A DNA stretch of 64,000 nt. Origin: G047528285 sp047528285. Lineage in GTDB: Bacteria; Pseudomonadota; Gammaproteobacteria; Enterobacterales; Enterobacteriaceae. Shown here piece after piece: positions 40,647 through 49,879 of this stretch. The position numbers and the translations under genes are program-made. Location: NCBI GenBank assembly GCA_047528285.1, contig CP180022.1, positions 372,001-436,000 on the forward strand, read 5' to 3'. The stretch's first letter is position 1; every line of letters begins with the position of its first letter. The notes below the pieces were generated by a model that worked only from the letters and a program-made list of their open reading frames with translations, ran no database searches and was not told the origin of the DNA.

Positions 40647-41144
40647 TTATTCCGTTTTTTTCTGATGGCGCAATGCGGCCAACGTGCAAATCAGTTTGCC
40701 TGCCGAGGCTTCTTTCATAACTAACATAATGCGGGAAATTGCTTCTTCATAAGTTGGCAGAGTGGCCAAGCGATCAATCTGCAAACCCGGAATAATTTTG
40801 CCTTCAAAGGCGGCGGCTTTAATCTCAAAATTAGGATTCTCTCTAGCAAAAGTTTTGAATAAACGAGCAGCAACACCGGGGTGTTTATTAGAAAATGCAA
40901 TCAAAGTTGGACCGATAAATATATCCTTCAGGCACTCAAAATGAGTGCCATTAACAACACGACGCATCAGTGTATTGCGAACAACCCGCATGTAAACACC
41001 AGCTTCACGCCCTGCTTTACGCAATTCAGTTATTTTATCTACCGTGATGCCGCAAAAATCCGCAACAACGGCAGATAGTGCACCTTTGGCTACTTCACTG
41101 ACTTCAGAAACAATCATTTGTTTATCTTGAAGATTTAATGCCAT
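40647..41144 (-). CDS. rplJ: 50S ribosomal protein L10
   Basis: 165 residues, the E. coli length. L10 anchors L7/L12 dimers at the base of the stalk and represses its own operon by binding the leader (family knowledge). MALNLQDKQMIVSEVSEVAKGALSAVVADFCGITVDKITELRK is the typical N-terminal domain, and the C-terminal helix binds L7/L12. AGGAGAAT precedes the ATG. The 250-bp leader upstream (41145-41395) is of the size needed for the L10 feedback structure, but I did not fold it. Confidence 0.97.
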   Translation of the reverse strand: MALNLQDKQMIVSEVSEVAKGALSAVVADFCGITVDKITELRKAGREAGVYMRVVRNTLMRRVVNGTHFECLKDIFIGPTLIAFSNKHPGVAARLFKTFARENPNFEIKAAAFEGKIIPGLQIDRLATLPTYEEAISRIMLVMKEASAGKLICTLAALRHQKKTE

Positions 41145-41395
41145 TAGCTTATTCTCCTATATACCGTCACCATGTCGGTAAAAGACCCACATATAAGATA
41201 AACAACACCGTTCAGAAAAAATATGTTACTTTAAAAAAAGTCTGTAGCGTTTACGCAGGAAGTCCAGGATACTTGAAGTACATCCCTTATGATCTTTTAG
41301 ACAGACCTTACTGATAAATCTTGCTGTCCGGCAAATCTTAGAGATCTTAGAATTTTAGATAAATCTAACGCTCGCGTAAAGTAATAATTTACTGG

Positions 41396-42091
41396 TCACA
41401 GTGATAAGCTGTTTTGATCAATAGTTATACCTACACCCATTGTAGTAGATAAGCTAATTTTTTTTAAAAAAATGCCCTTAGCCTGAATCGGTCTAGCTTT
41501 TTTCAACGAAACCAGTAACGCTTCCAAATTCTCCTTTAACTTATCACCTTCAAAGCTGACTTTACCGATAGTGGCATGGACAATGCCATCTTTATCGTTT
41601 CGATAGCGTACTTGACCGGATTTTGCGTTTTTAACTGCTACCGCGATATTTGGAGTAACTGTGCCGACTTTAGGGTTTGGCATCAATCCGCGTGGTCCTA
41701 GGATCTGTCCAAGCTGACCTACAACACGCATTGCATCCGGAGATGCAATAACTACGTCGAAATTAAGCATACCTCTTTTTATCTCCTCAGCGAGGTTATC
41801 CATGCCCACCAAATCGGCACCAGCGGTTTTTGCTGCTACAGCATTATCGCCCTGAGTAAAAACAGCAATACGTACACTACGGCCAGTACCGTGAGGTAGT
41901 ACAGTGGCTCCTCGTACATTCTGATCAGATTTACGTGAATCAATTCCCAAATTGACAGCAATATCGATACTTTCAACAAATTTAGCAGTGGCTAGTTCTT
42001 TTAGCAATAAAATAGCTTCGCTGATATCATATTGCCTATTAGGATCAACTTTATCGCGGATAACGCGCATGCGCTTGTTTAGTTTTGGCAT
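41396..42091 (-). CDS. rplA: 50S ribosomal protein L1
   Basis: 231 residues; E. coli has 234. L1 forms the stalk that gates tRNA exit and represses translation of the rplK-rplA transcript. MPKLNKRMRVIRDKVDPNRQYDI at the start, the GAD(L)VGMDNLAEEIK block, and the L1 signature block ending LGPRGLMPNPKVGTVT are intact. GGAGG lies directly before the ATG, and the gene begins 3 bp after rplK stops. The C-terminal end is shortened by a few residues. Confidence 0.97.
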   Translation of the reverse strand: MPKLNKRMRVIRDKVDPNRQYDISEAILLLKELATAKFVESIDIAVNLGIDSRKSDQNVRGATVLPHGTGRSVRIAVFTQGDNAVAAKTAGADLVGMDNLAEEIKRGMLNFDVVIASPDAMRVVGQLGQILGPRGLMPNPKVGTVTPNIAVAVKNAKSGQVRYRNDKDGIVHATIGKVSFEGDKLKENLEALLVSLKKARPIQAKGIFLKKISLSTTMGVGITIDQNSLSL

Positions 42092-42094
42092 TTT

Positions 42095-42523
42095 TTAATC
42101 CTCCACTTCCAAGCCCATAGACCGCGCTGTACCAATAATGGAGCGTGACATCGCTCCTAACTCTGCCCCAGACATATCAGCCGCTTTGGTTTCTGCTATT
42201 TCATGGATCTGTGCTCTGGTAACCTTACCTACTTTATCTTTGTTCGGCTTACTGGAGCCAGATTTGATGTGTGCTGCCTGCTTCAGCAACACAGCAGCCG
42301 GTGGAGTTTTTGTAACAAAAGTGAAAGAACGGTCTGAATATACTGTGATAACAACTGGAATCGGCAACGCTTTTTCAATATTCTCCGTTTTGGAATTGAA
42401 AGCTTTACAAAATTCCATGATGTTAACCCCTTGCTGCCCCAACGCCGGACCTACCGGTGGACTCGGGTTTGCCATACCTGCAGCAACTTGGAGCTTAACG
42501 TAGGCTTGTACTTTCTTGGCCAT
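42095..42523 (-). CDS. rplK: 50S ribosomal protein L11
   Basis: 142 residues from ATG at 42523 (MAKKVQAYVKLQVAAGMANP), the E. coli length; a longer frame opening at 42589 is rejected because its extra 22 residues do not belong to L11. L11 binds the GTPase centre of 23S rRNA and is needed for RelA activation. PSPPVGPALGQQGVNIMEFC and the C-terminal RNA-binding domain with GKVTRAQIHEIAETKAADM are intact. It is the first gene after the candidate promoter at 42620-42648. Confidence 0.97.
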   Translation of the reverse strand: MAKKVQAYVKLQVAAGMANPSPPVGPALGQQGVNIMEFCKAFNSKTENIEKALPIPVVITVYSDRSFTFVTKTPPAAVLLKQAAHIKSGSSKPNKDKVGKVTRAQIHEIAETKAADMSGAELGAMSRSIIGTARSMGLEVED

Positions 42524-42619
42524 GTTGGTTTCCTTTAATGGGGTAATAGCAGCGGTTAAAGCTTCCCGTGTGCAAATGTTTTTACACATTCAAAGCCGCA
42601 CAAAAATCAATGGCGCAGA

Positions 42620-42648
42620 ATAGTAGATTAATTTCTTTCCCTGAGCAA
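42620..42648 (-). promoter_or_regulatory. Candidate rplK-rplA promoter
   Basis: On the minus strand TTGCTC (42643-42648), 17 bp, TACTAT (42620-42625), followed by TCTGCGCC. The G+C-rich discriminator after the -10 is typical of stringently controlled ribosomal promoters. It lies between nusG and rplK, about 100 bp before the L11 start, where the E. coli L11 promoter is. Confidence 0.6.
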
Positions 42649-42673
42649 GCAATAAAAATATGACTAAGAAAGT

Positions 42674-43219
42674 TTAGCCTTTTTCAACCTGACTGAAATC
42701 CAACTCCACCGGCGTAGCACGACCAAAAATCGAAACCGATACCTTTAATCGGCTTTTTTCATAGTCCACTTCTTCCACCATGCCATTGAAATCTGAAAAT
42801 GGGCCATTATTAACACGGATCAGCTCACCTGGCTCAAAAAGAGTCTTTGGCCGCGGCTTGTCACCAATCTGCTGCAGTCGATTCATGATAGTATCAACTT
42901 CTTTATCACTGATGGGTGCAGGACGATCCGCTGTGCCGCCAATGAAACCCATGACTCTCGGTATACTGCGCACAAAATGCCAGCTAACATCATTCATCAT
43001 CATCTGAACCAGGACATAACCCGGAAAAAACTTTCGTTCGCTTTTTCGACGCTGCCCCCCGCGAATTTCAACTACCTCTTCTGTTGGCACTAGCACTTCG
43101 CCAAACAATTCTTCTATATCATGAAGTTTGATATGTTCACGAAGGGACTGCGCTGCACGCGCTTCAAAACCGGAAAACGCCTGCACGACGTACCAGCGTT
43201 TTTTTAGAGCTTCGGACAT
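42674..43219 (-). CDS. nusG: Transcription elongation/antitermination factor NusG
   Basis: 181 residues, exactly E. coli. NusG binds the polymerase clamp helices and links to Rho or ribosomal protein S10. The N-terminal NGN domain (KKRWYVVQAFSGFEARAAQSL, then VPTEEVVEIRGGQRRKSERK and FFPGYVLV) and the C-terminal KOW domain (FEPGELIRVNNGPFSDFNG, SIFGRATPVELDFSQVEK) are complete. It begins one base after secE stops, the conserved secE-nusG coupling. Confidence 0.98.
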   Translation of the reverse strand: MSEALKKRWYVVQAFSGFEARAAQSLREHIKLHDIEELFGEVLVPTEEVVEIRGGQRRKSERKFFPGYVLVQMMMNDVSWHFVRSIPRVMGFIGGTADRPAPISDKEVDTIMNRLQQIGDKPRPKTLFEPGELIRVNNGPFSDFNGMVEEVDYEKSRLKVSVSIFGRATPVELDFSQVEKG

Positions 43220-43220
43220 T

Positions 43221-43607
43221 TTAGAACCTCAGGCCAGTAAAAAACGATACCACACGGACTAAAATACCATCTAGTCCCCACAGAATCAGTGACATCATGG
43301 CGGTTACCACGGTGACTATAACCGTGGTTTGTAACGTTTCCTGGCGAGTTGGCCAAATCACTTTACGTACTTCGATGCGCGCTTCATGCGCGAAGGAAAC
43401 GATAGACTTTCCTTTAGAAGTCATCATGGCCACAGCGCCTGCAATAGCGATAATAAACACGACAGCCAGTGCTCGAATAAGTAAGCTAAAGTCGCGGTAA
43501 AAATAATTACCTACAATGGCTGCAATCAACAAAATCACTACGATCAACCACTTAAATACTTCTAGACCACACCGCCTGCTTCCTTGATCTTCGGTATTAG
43601 CACTCAT
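43221..43607 (-). CDS. secE: Preprotein translocase subunit SecE
   Basis: 128 residues. SecE clamps the two halves of SecY in the translocon. Three membrane segments are visible (about 18-36, 44-63 and 95-113), as in the gamma-proteobacterial form, with the essential amphipathic region VRKVIWPTRQETLQTTVIV before the third. The ancestral upstream gene tufB is a relic, so secE is now first in the unit after the tRNAs and appears to have its own promoter at 43712-43741. Confidence 0.96.
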   Translation of the reverse strand: MSANTEDQGSRRCGLEVFKWLIVVILLIAAIVGNYFYRDFSLLIRALAVVFIIAIAGAVAMMTSKGKSIVSFAHEARIEVRKVIWPTRQETLQTTVIVTVVTAMMSLILWGLDGILVRVVSFFTGLRF

Positions 43608-43711
43608 AAAAACCCTGTCACATAGAATTCAGATAAATAACTTATCAGCCTCAAAAACATTAAAGTCGCCTGGAAGGTAGCGTGCTCCTGGATGAGCAAC
43701 AAAGCTTCGAA

Positions 43712-43741
43712 GTTATACGCTGCAAAAAAACTATCTCACAA
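43712..43741 (-). promoter_or_regulatory. Candidate secE-nusG promoter
   Basis: On the minus strand TTGTGA (43736-43741), 18 bp, TATAAC (43712-43717). The -10 matches consensus at five of six positions. It lies between the tufB relic and secE, about 105 bp before the secE ATG. It would allow secE-nusG to be expressed independently of the eroded tufB. Confidence 0.5.
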
Positions 43742-43756
43742 AATGATTATTACAAC

Positions 43757-43790
43757 GTAGTTAAAGGTATAATCCGATGCATTTAACTAC
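43757..43790. repeat. Inverted repeat, 9-bp perfect arms
   Basis: GTAGTTAAA (43757-43765) and TTTAACTAC (43782-43790) with 16 bases between. It lies just beyond the 3' end of the tufB relic. It could be the old tufB terminator, or part of secE promoter control. There is no U-tract. Confidence 0.45.
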
Positions 43791-43837
43791 ATATCGCGTC
43801 AAATGATTGTTAAGGAAATATTGGATTCGATGACTGA

Positions 43838-44760
43838 ATCGATCATGTTAGCAACAAGTTTATAGCCAACAGGTACAACTATCTTCGCGAATAAAAAAAA
43901 CATTCTGACCTGTGCCGACGCCAGCCATGGCAATCGAAAGAAATAGGTTAAGAACATCTTGGTATTGTCGCAAGATCTTACCATTATTATGTCAATGACA
44001 TAAAAATAAAACTGTAGATGGTAAATCTCTTGAAGAAATTGTAGCGTCCGCCTTTGTCTTTGCTTTCAAAATGTCGAAATCCGATTTAAATTGAATAAAA
44101 GTCTTGATCTGAGCCCTATTTAAAATATATAGCCCCCGGTAACGTTGTTCATGTCTTACATGCAAAATTACACTTCGTCCAGCAATTTCAAGAACATTTT
44201 TAAACCTCTATAGATAGTGTTTTGCGGTATCTTTTCTATTTTTATCCCGCCTTAACACAAGACTCTGCTCTACGCAACCAGGTAAATCCCCTTCTAACCC
44301 TCTGGTCAAAAACAGAAAAAGTGGCTTCAATTTACATAAAATTTCAGTCTTTAAAAATCATACAAATTTTGTCTCTCTTCTCCGCGATTTCAAAGAAAAA
44401 TTACGGCCCCCCAAACAGCTTGCTGCTCGGAGTAATCATGCTGCGAAAGCACTCACTCATTTTTATTTCTAGCAGTTCTAGTATTTTTTTTACCATCAAC
44501 GATGATGGCATATATTTATAAATTCGATAATGTAAAGTACTACCATTTAAAAAGCTAACAGTATCTGATTCCGAATCTGACACATCAGACTCTTTATTGC
44601 GGCAAACATCAGAATTATTTTACCCTATCTGCATACACCGACAATCATGCTTCTTACACACTGNCGCGTAGAGTAAACACGACGTACGCGTCTTATTGGC
44701 AAGTCGAAATATTTTTGCGAGAAAATAATGTTTTGTACTTCGAAACTTTTCTTTAGGCAT
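43838..44760 (-). pseudogene. tufB: tufB relic, elongation factor Tu
   Basis: At the ancestral tufB place between thrT and secE, the minus strand reads EF-Tu fragments in order across frames: MPKEKFRSTK at 44760 (for MSKEKFERTK), VVLYIIEFINIC near 44540 (for VGVPYIIVFLNKC), MVKKILELLEIKMSECF (for MVDDEELLELVEMEVREL), TRGLEGDLPG near 44290, GLKMFLKLLDE near 44210 (for GVEMFRKLLDE), FKSDFDILKAK near 44085 (for FESEVYILSKD), then MVRSCDNTKM (for MVMPGDNIKM) and LVANMI (for VVAKVL). It has several frameshifts and stops and is about 250 bp shorter than an intact gene. tufA elsewhere presumably suffices. Confidence 0.92.
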
Positions 44761-44864
44761 AAGTTGTCCCTCTAAGACACTTATATATCTATGATATATA
44801 CCACATCAGTATGATAATGTGATCTTTGATTTACTTTTTTTACAAAAAATAATCAAGGGTAAAG

Positions 44865-44940
44865 TGGTGCTGATAGGCAGACTTGAACTGCCGACCTCAC
44901 CCTTACCAAGGATGCGCTCTACCAACTGAGCTATACCAGC
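44865..44940 (-). tRNA. thrT: tRNA-Thr (GGT anticodon)
   Basis: 76 nt including an encoded CCA. The minus strand starts GCTGGTATAGCTCAGTTGG, has anticodon GGT in a CTTGGTAAG loop context, a TTCAAGTC T-loop, and ends TATCAGCACCA. Acceptor arms GCTGGTA and TATCAGC pair with one G-U. It is last in the thrU-tyrU-glyT-thrT cluster. Confidence 0.96.
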
Positions 44941-44944
44941 ACAT

Positions 44945-45019
<75 letters not shown>

Positions 45020-45208
45020 ATCTTGAAAATCCGACGACTTGATGTTTTTTGCAAATTGCAGAATGATGCATGGATTAAAAATCGATGATGGGGATACTTA
45101 TCTCGATTTTTTCGATCTGAAACTTCATCAAAGATTTTCACCTTTTACCCTCTACATGCCGCCACGTATAAGTAAACATTAGAGGTTACATTATGCTTGA
45201 TATCAATT

Positions 45209-45293
45209 TGGTGGTGGGGGAAGGATTTGAACCTTCGAAGTCTATGACGACAGATTTACAGTCTGCTCCCTTTAGCCACTCGGGAACCCCACC
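45209..45293 (-). tRNA. tyrU: tRNA-Tyr (GTA anticodon)
   Basis: 85 nt with long variable arm and encoded CCA. The minus strand starts GGTGGGGTTCCCGAGTGG, has anticodon GTA in GACTGTAAATC, and ends CCCCCACCACCA. The type II variable arm (TCGTCATAGACTTCGA) is intact. Confidence 0.96.
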
Positions 45294-45302
45294 AAAATTT
45301 TG

Positions 45303-45375
45303 TGCCGGCAGAAGGAATCGAACCCTCGACCAACTGATTACAAATCAATTACTCTACCAACTGAGCTATGCCGAC
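45303..45375 (-). tRNA. thrU: tRNA-Thr (TGT anticodon), CCA not encoded
   Basis: 73 nt. The minus strand starts GTCGGCATAGCTCAGTTGG, has anticodon TGT in GATTTGTAATC, T-loop TTCGATT, and acceptor 3' arm TGCCGGC plus discriminator A. The next bases are CAA rather than CCA, so the 3' end must be added enzymatically, unlike the other three tRNAs here. The first base pair neighbourhood has a G-U at position 2. It is first in the cluster, behind the promoter at 45392-45420. Confidence 0.94.
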
Positions 45376-45391
45376 ATCAAGTGTTGGGTGC

Positions 45392-45420
45392 ATTCTAGGT
45401 AGACCGTACGACCTATGCAA
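45392..45420 (-). promoter_or_regulatory. Promoter of the tRNA operon thrU-tyrU-glyT-thrT
   Basis: On the minus strand TTGCAT (45415-45420), 17 bp, TAGAAT (45392-45397), followed by GCACCCAACA. The -10 is five of six, and the G+C-rich discriminator is typical of stringently controlled stable RNA promoters. The predicted transcript starts about 10 bp before thrU. Confidence 0.75.
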
Positions 45421-45475
45421 CATAAATTATATAATTTTTCAAATTCACTCATATAATACACAATTCTATCATCAA

Positions 45476-46400
45476 ATGTCTAAAAACACAGTTTTAAAAA
45501 AAACCAAAATACTCAACATAAAACAATTTAATTTATTCGTAAATATTTTTAATCTCAAACCAGATTTTCTTAATAAATCAGACTCACTAATAATGTCTCC
45601 TCTGGGACTAAATTTTTACACATGTCGAATGCTGTTCGGCATGCGTAACAAGACATAATCTGTTTTAGCACTGATAACTACCGTTTTATTAGAGACCCCA
45701 GACATCATATTCATACAGATACAAATTACCACCGAAAAAATATTTTAAACCGAAAGATAAATACTTTAAAACACTGAGTGATCATGGAATCATCATGTCT
45801 ATGGTGTATTTCGATCTGGATAACATTATGCGCTCCTTCGTGGCAAAGCTCAGCGAGCTTTATTTTTCTTCAGAAGCGCCTATTAGCAGTAATATGTAAT
45901 ATTAGCATCATCAACCGACAATTTCCTCTAGTTTTTTATGAATCTGGTTTATTTAATTCGAAGTGGTTTCTACGTTAGTAGCAATACCATATCAATGGTG
46001 TATAATAAAATTATCTTATTTTATCTGTTTTTTATATTACTAATCGACAAATCGACACGAATCATTTCATACGGCACGCTACAGCCTTGGCTAGATAGCG
46101 CATGCTACACTCTCTATATATGTTTAACGTACAATATTCTGCTAAACTCCCCCATTCTTTTTTATCAAAATCTTTAAGATCTATACCATCAATAATGGTA
46201 GAGAACATTTTATCATAAGTTGATGTTTGATACTGATATTCACTACTATACTTTACAGTATATGCTGATTAGCAAAAAATAATTTAGATAACGCAACAAT
46301 ACAGACTCCAGTTGGTTTAAAAACCCAATTATAGAATCCTATATGATTTTATAAAAAAAGAAAAATACCCGTCCATTTTCAATGGTTATTCTCATAGAAA
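45476..46400 (+). pseudogene. coaA: coaA relic, pantothenate kinase
   Basis: Divergent from thrU, where coaA belongs. Starting ATG 45476: MSKN, then PLGLNFYTC near 45600 (for PLSRLLNFYIS), a stop, SVLALITTVLL near 45660 (for SVAVGKSTTARVLQ, P-loop lost), PDIIFIQIQITTEKIF (for PEHRRVELITTDGFL), and GIIMSM then FVAKLSEL near 45800-45850 (for GLMKKK and FVSDLKSG). All are in order with stops and shifts between them. The C-terminal half is not readable and the right end is an estimate. CoaA starts coenzyme A synthesis from pantothenate, so its loss matters unless another kinase exists. Confidence 0.82.
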
Positions 46401-48197
46401 TATTTATACCATGATAAGGCCTCCTTACAACATTCAGGAAGATTACTCCAGTCATGAAGTGAAATGTATACTCATTTTTAACCATACAATTAAAAAATCA
46501 CGTTGCTTGAAGATGCTATTTTTAATAAAAACACTGATGCTTTAAATTTTAGCTTTGCCATAAGACTAAATATTGAAGTATCTATCACTTATATAATCAT
46601 GCCATTACATGAGGATTCTTTTTATTTAAAAAATATATATTATATCAAAAAACAGAAAATATCCTTGATACTGATCATGAATATCACTTTGATAAAAATC
46701 AAAATATTTTTCATTGCCTCCGGTCATAGATAATGATGCTCGATTTAAATTATTTATGAATTATTAAATAATCGATTAGTAATACTAGTTAACAAATAAT
46801 CTGGGTATTTAGGTTAATATTTTTTGTTAATTTAAAATAATTTTTATCATTTTTAATCATTTGTTCTTATATTTGTATTAATTTCCCATATTTCAGAGCT
46901 TAAAAGATATAATAAAATAACATGTAAAATTTTCAACTTTTACTATCAATGTTATTCCTGATAGTTCAGGTTTAACAAAAACAAAAAAAATACATTAATT
47001 CGCAATTTTGTCACATAAGAAAATTATGATTAATTTACTGAAATAAAACTTGCTAAACATATATATATTCCTGATTGTACTCGACTTCAATTATCATTAA
47101 AAAATTATAAATCACTCAATTCTGTTTTCATGAAATATTTTATGTCAACATAAAATAGCAAAATAATCAAATTTATCGAATGAAATTAATTTCATTTTTA
47201 TATTATTGTAATAATACAGATAAATGTCAATGATAAGAAAAGTTTGATATCAAGAAATCAATTTTTCATCTATAACAAGAAATGGTTGAAAACAATTCAT
47301 CTTCATTATTTCTATCAAGACTCTCTCAAAATAAATTTTATACAGGATTACCTTCAAGATGGTCATTAATTTCTCTAGATTCAGGGATACTGCAGAGTAT
47401 CTTGAGGCTTCACCTGAATATTTGTTCTTATATATTTAAAAATATATTCAAAAGTAAATAATTATTAAAATAACACTTAACGCTAAAATTTTTATCTACT
47501 CTAATTCAGAGAATAGAATAGGATTATATTAAAAATAAAAGAAAATCTCGATGACTATTATACGTTTATAATCGTATAAACAAAGGCAACTTATGCATGT
47601 TCTAGATCGAAAAATACATAAACACCACAAAAATTATTAACAAATTTAAATAAATCAATGATCTTTTGGATTATTGATTTATTATCTGTGTATTAACTTC
47701 TTTTTTAAATTCAAAGTTATCAGTAAGAAAAGATATCTTCGGTAGATCGAGTAACATAATTTGAACTTATATTCATGCATAAACAAATCTTGTTCATAAG
47801 AATATTTTGTTTTTACAAATAAAAATAAATTCAATAGAAATGTTATTAGTTTATAATATGAATTATAAATAAGCATTTATTTTTAATAAATCTAAATTTT
47901 GGCCTGGTTAATTCTATATAATTCAATCCTGACATATATCAGATTGATATATACTTTTATTTAAGTTCTAAAGTTCTTAATTATTTATCATAAAATCACA
48001 CTTCAGATAAAAAAGAGAATAAGATTAATAAAATATATTTAAAACTAAGTATCGAATATTATCAATATTACTAATTTAAATGCAGATTAAAAATAAGAAA
48101 CGAAGCAACAATAGCCATACATCTCCTTTCTCCTTACATAAAGAGATCCTTCGCTGTATCACAGGATTATCAGTATCATAAACCCTAAATTCAAAAT
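46400..48197. other. Gene desert between coaA relic and ffs
   Basis: About 1.8 kb of very AT-rich DNA with no supported gene. birA and murB would be expected on the minus strand beyond coaA in the ancestral order; I could not read relics of either. Frames at 46503 and 47682 (76 and 64 residues) show no motif and are likely chance. Confidence 0.6.
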
Positions 48198-48305
48198 GGC
48201 GGAGATTCCCTGCCAGCGACATCCCAAAACTTGCTGCGGCTGCTTCCTTCCGGACCTAACCGAGTTCACAAGGTATGTTATGAGAGCACTTCATGGAACC
48301 CCCCC
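48198..48305 (-). ncRNA. ffs: 4.5S RNA of the signal recognition particle
   Basis: About 108 nt on the minus strand. It carries the invariant SRP core GGTCCGGAAGGAAGCAGCC (GGAA tetraloop and symmetric/asymmetric internal loops for Ffh binding), followed by GGGATGTCGCTGGCAGGG, as in E. coli 4.5S. The ends pair: GGGGGTTCC at the 5' side with GGAATCTCC at the 3' side, allowing G-U. The mid-stem has changed but the conserved domain IV is exact. It stands alone between deserts, with its own promoter. Ends are accurate to a few bases. Confidence 0.95.
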
Positions 48306-48333
48306 ATGACGGCTCGTTTTACCGAGCAAAATT

Positions 48334-48362
48334 ATTATCAACGAAAACTTGGATAATTACAA
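48334..48362 (-). promoter_or_regulatory. Promoter of ffs
   Basis: On the minus strand TTGTAA (48357-48362), 17 bp, GATAAT (48334-48339). The predicted transcript starts about 23 nt before the mature 4.5S end, matching the E. coli precursor, whose short leader is removed by RNase P. The leader contains a small GCTCG/CGAGC stem. Confidence 0.6.
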
Positions 48363-49879
48363 GTAAGATAAAGCATAACCGACAGTTTCTTACCCAGGGG
48401 GGATATTTTACAAATATCGCCTCTATGAGGCGAGTTACTAGAACCTGACTTAATATGACATATATTCTTAATATTACATTTAATTCAAAAGTTGAAATTC
48501 AATAAAAGCGATTAATTTAAAACGCATATTCACTACTAAATTACTTTTACTGCTTGATACTCCTTATCAAAAAACGAAAAATTAATATCAGTAAAATTGT
48601 AAAACGGTTTCATTTTAGTTAAGCATCTTTATCTAGTTGAATTAGACAAATTTAAGCGCAACAAACAATTTTACATCATAGAAACATCAATAGATAAGAA
48701 GGCATCAAAAAAAAATACAAAACAATGTCCTACAGTTCTGAAGCAAAGGAATGAAGAACCTGCATTTCAATATATTTCAGGTGCCCTTTAAATTATGTTC
48801 TTCAATACGAAGAACTAACAGACTTTGTTGAATTAATTTTAATTATAGAAAAGGAACTTTACTATGTAATCCAGATTTATCGCCAATCAGAAAAAATTAC
48901 AGAAAATAAATATCAGTATAAAAATATTAACACACACTGAAATGATTTATACTATCATTAAAATTAAAAATTTATCGACTTAAGTGCTTACTTAACATAG
49001 CACTATCATGCTACTTATTTAATAAAAAGATACAACTAGATGTATCTCATCAAAAAATAGAATTTATATTCCTCCTTCATATCTAAAAACACCATGAATG
49101 AAACCACGTTTTTATAAATCAACATTTTGACAGTGATTAATATTTAAAAAAAGAAGAAAACTAGTAAATCTATCATCACTCAGCATAATAAATCCAAAAA
49201 AATTACCTACTTTGCCTATGTAATAGCTCCTCCAAGGACAGAAATCAATTCTTCTCTAATTTATTTAAAAACACCCCGTCCCCACATACCATTAGATTAT
49301 CAGTAAAACTCTATTTTATCAGCGTTTTAATTAACTAAACCCCATGTTCTCTGCCATGCTTCAAATGAAGATTATCTAACGTAAGATAATCGATAATATG
49401 TCATAGAATTTTGTTTTATGGATCAACTAAAACTAAACAATTATTACCATTGAGAATCCTTAAAACGCAAGTAGAAAGCATCGAATTATGGTACTAACTC
49501 GATGAATATGACTTAAATAATATATTTCTTTAAATATAGTTATGCTTGTAGCTATCAGATTAACTTACATATCATAGAGCATTATGCCCTTCATGCTATT
49601 TTAAATTAATCAATTTCAATAATTATGGTGCAGCTATACTAGAAAGAAAATATACCGTACTAAAAACAGGTAAAACATCAACCTGACTTAGCTGATAGCA
49701 AATATCGATTAGCCACTACTTTAACATTATCTAAGGATAACAATTTGGGCATTTACTACAATATAACTTAATATCTGCGGCTAGAAAGCTTATTCTGTGG
49801 AATATGATCGAATCATATTCGCTTACATAATCCGCTTTACGATTTGTGTTAGACCTTACCAACGTGTGCGATAAAAATT
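48363..49879. other. Intergenic region between ffs and murI
   Basis: About 1.5 kb. A G+C-rich mini-hairpin CGCCTC-TAT-GAGGCG is at 48418-48432. The rest is AT-rich without a gene. The last 140 bp before murI contains a possible btuB 3' relic (see that entry). Confidence 0.6.
49735..49800 (+). pseudogene. btuB: Possible btuB 3' relic (vitamin B12 receptor)
   Basis: Just upstream of murI, where btuB ends in enterobacteria, one frame reads YNLISAARKLIL (49764-49799), comparable to YGYQTAGREYTL, the start of the BtuB C-terminal strand. Preceding NNL may correspond to ANLF. The match is short and upstream parts are unreadable. The ancestral position is the best support. Confidence 0.35.

Noticed and set aside
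40164..40724. A 186-residue plus-strand frame over rplL and rplJ
   Set aside because: It is antisense to two certain ribosomal protein genes, is rich in Ser and Ala from their codon shadow, and has no motif.
42524..42589. N-terminal extension of rplK to 42589
   Set aside because: The extra residues are not part of L11, and the proper MAKKVQAYVKL start lies at 42523.
44222..44521. A 99-residue plus-strand frame
   Set aside because: It is antisense to the tufB relic, where minus-strand EF-Tu fragments explain the sequence.
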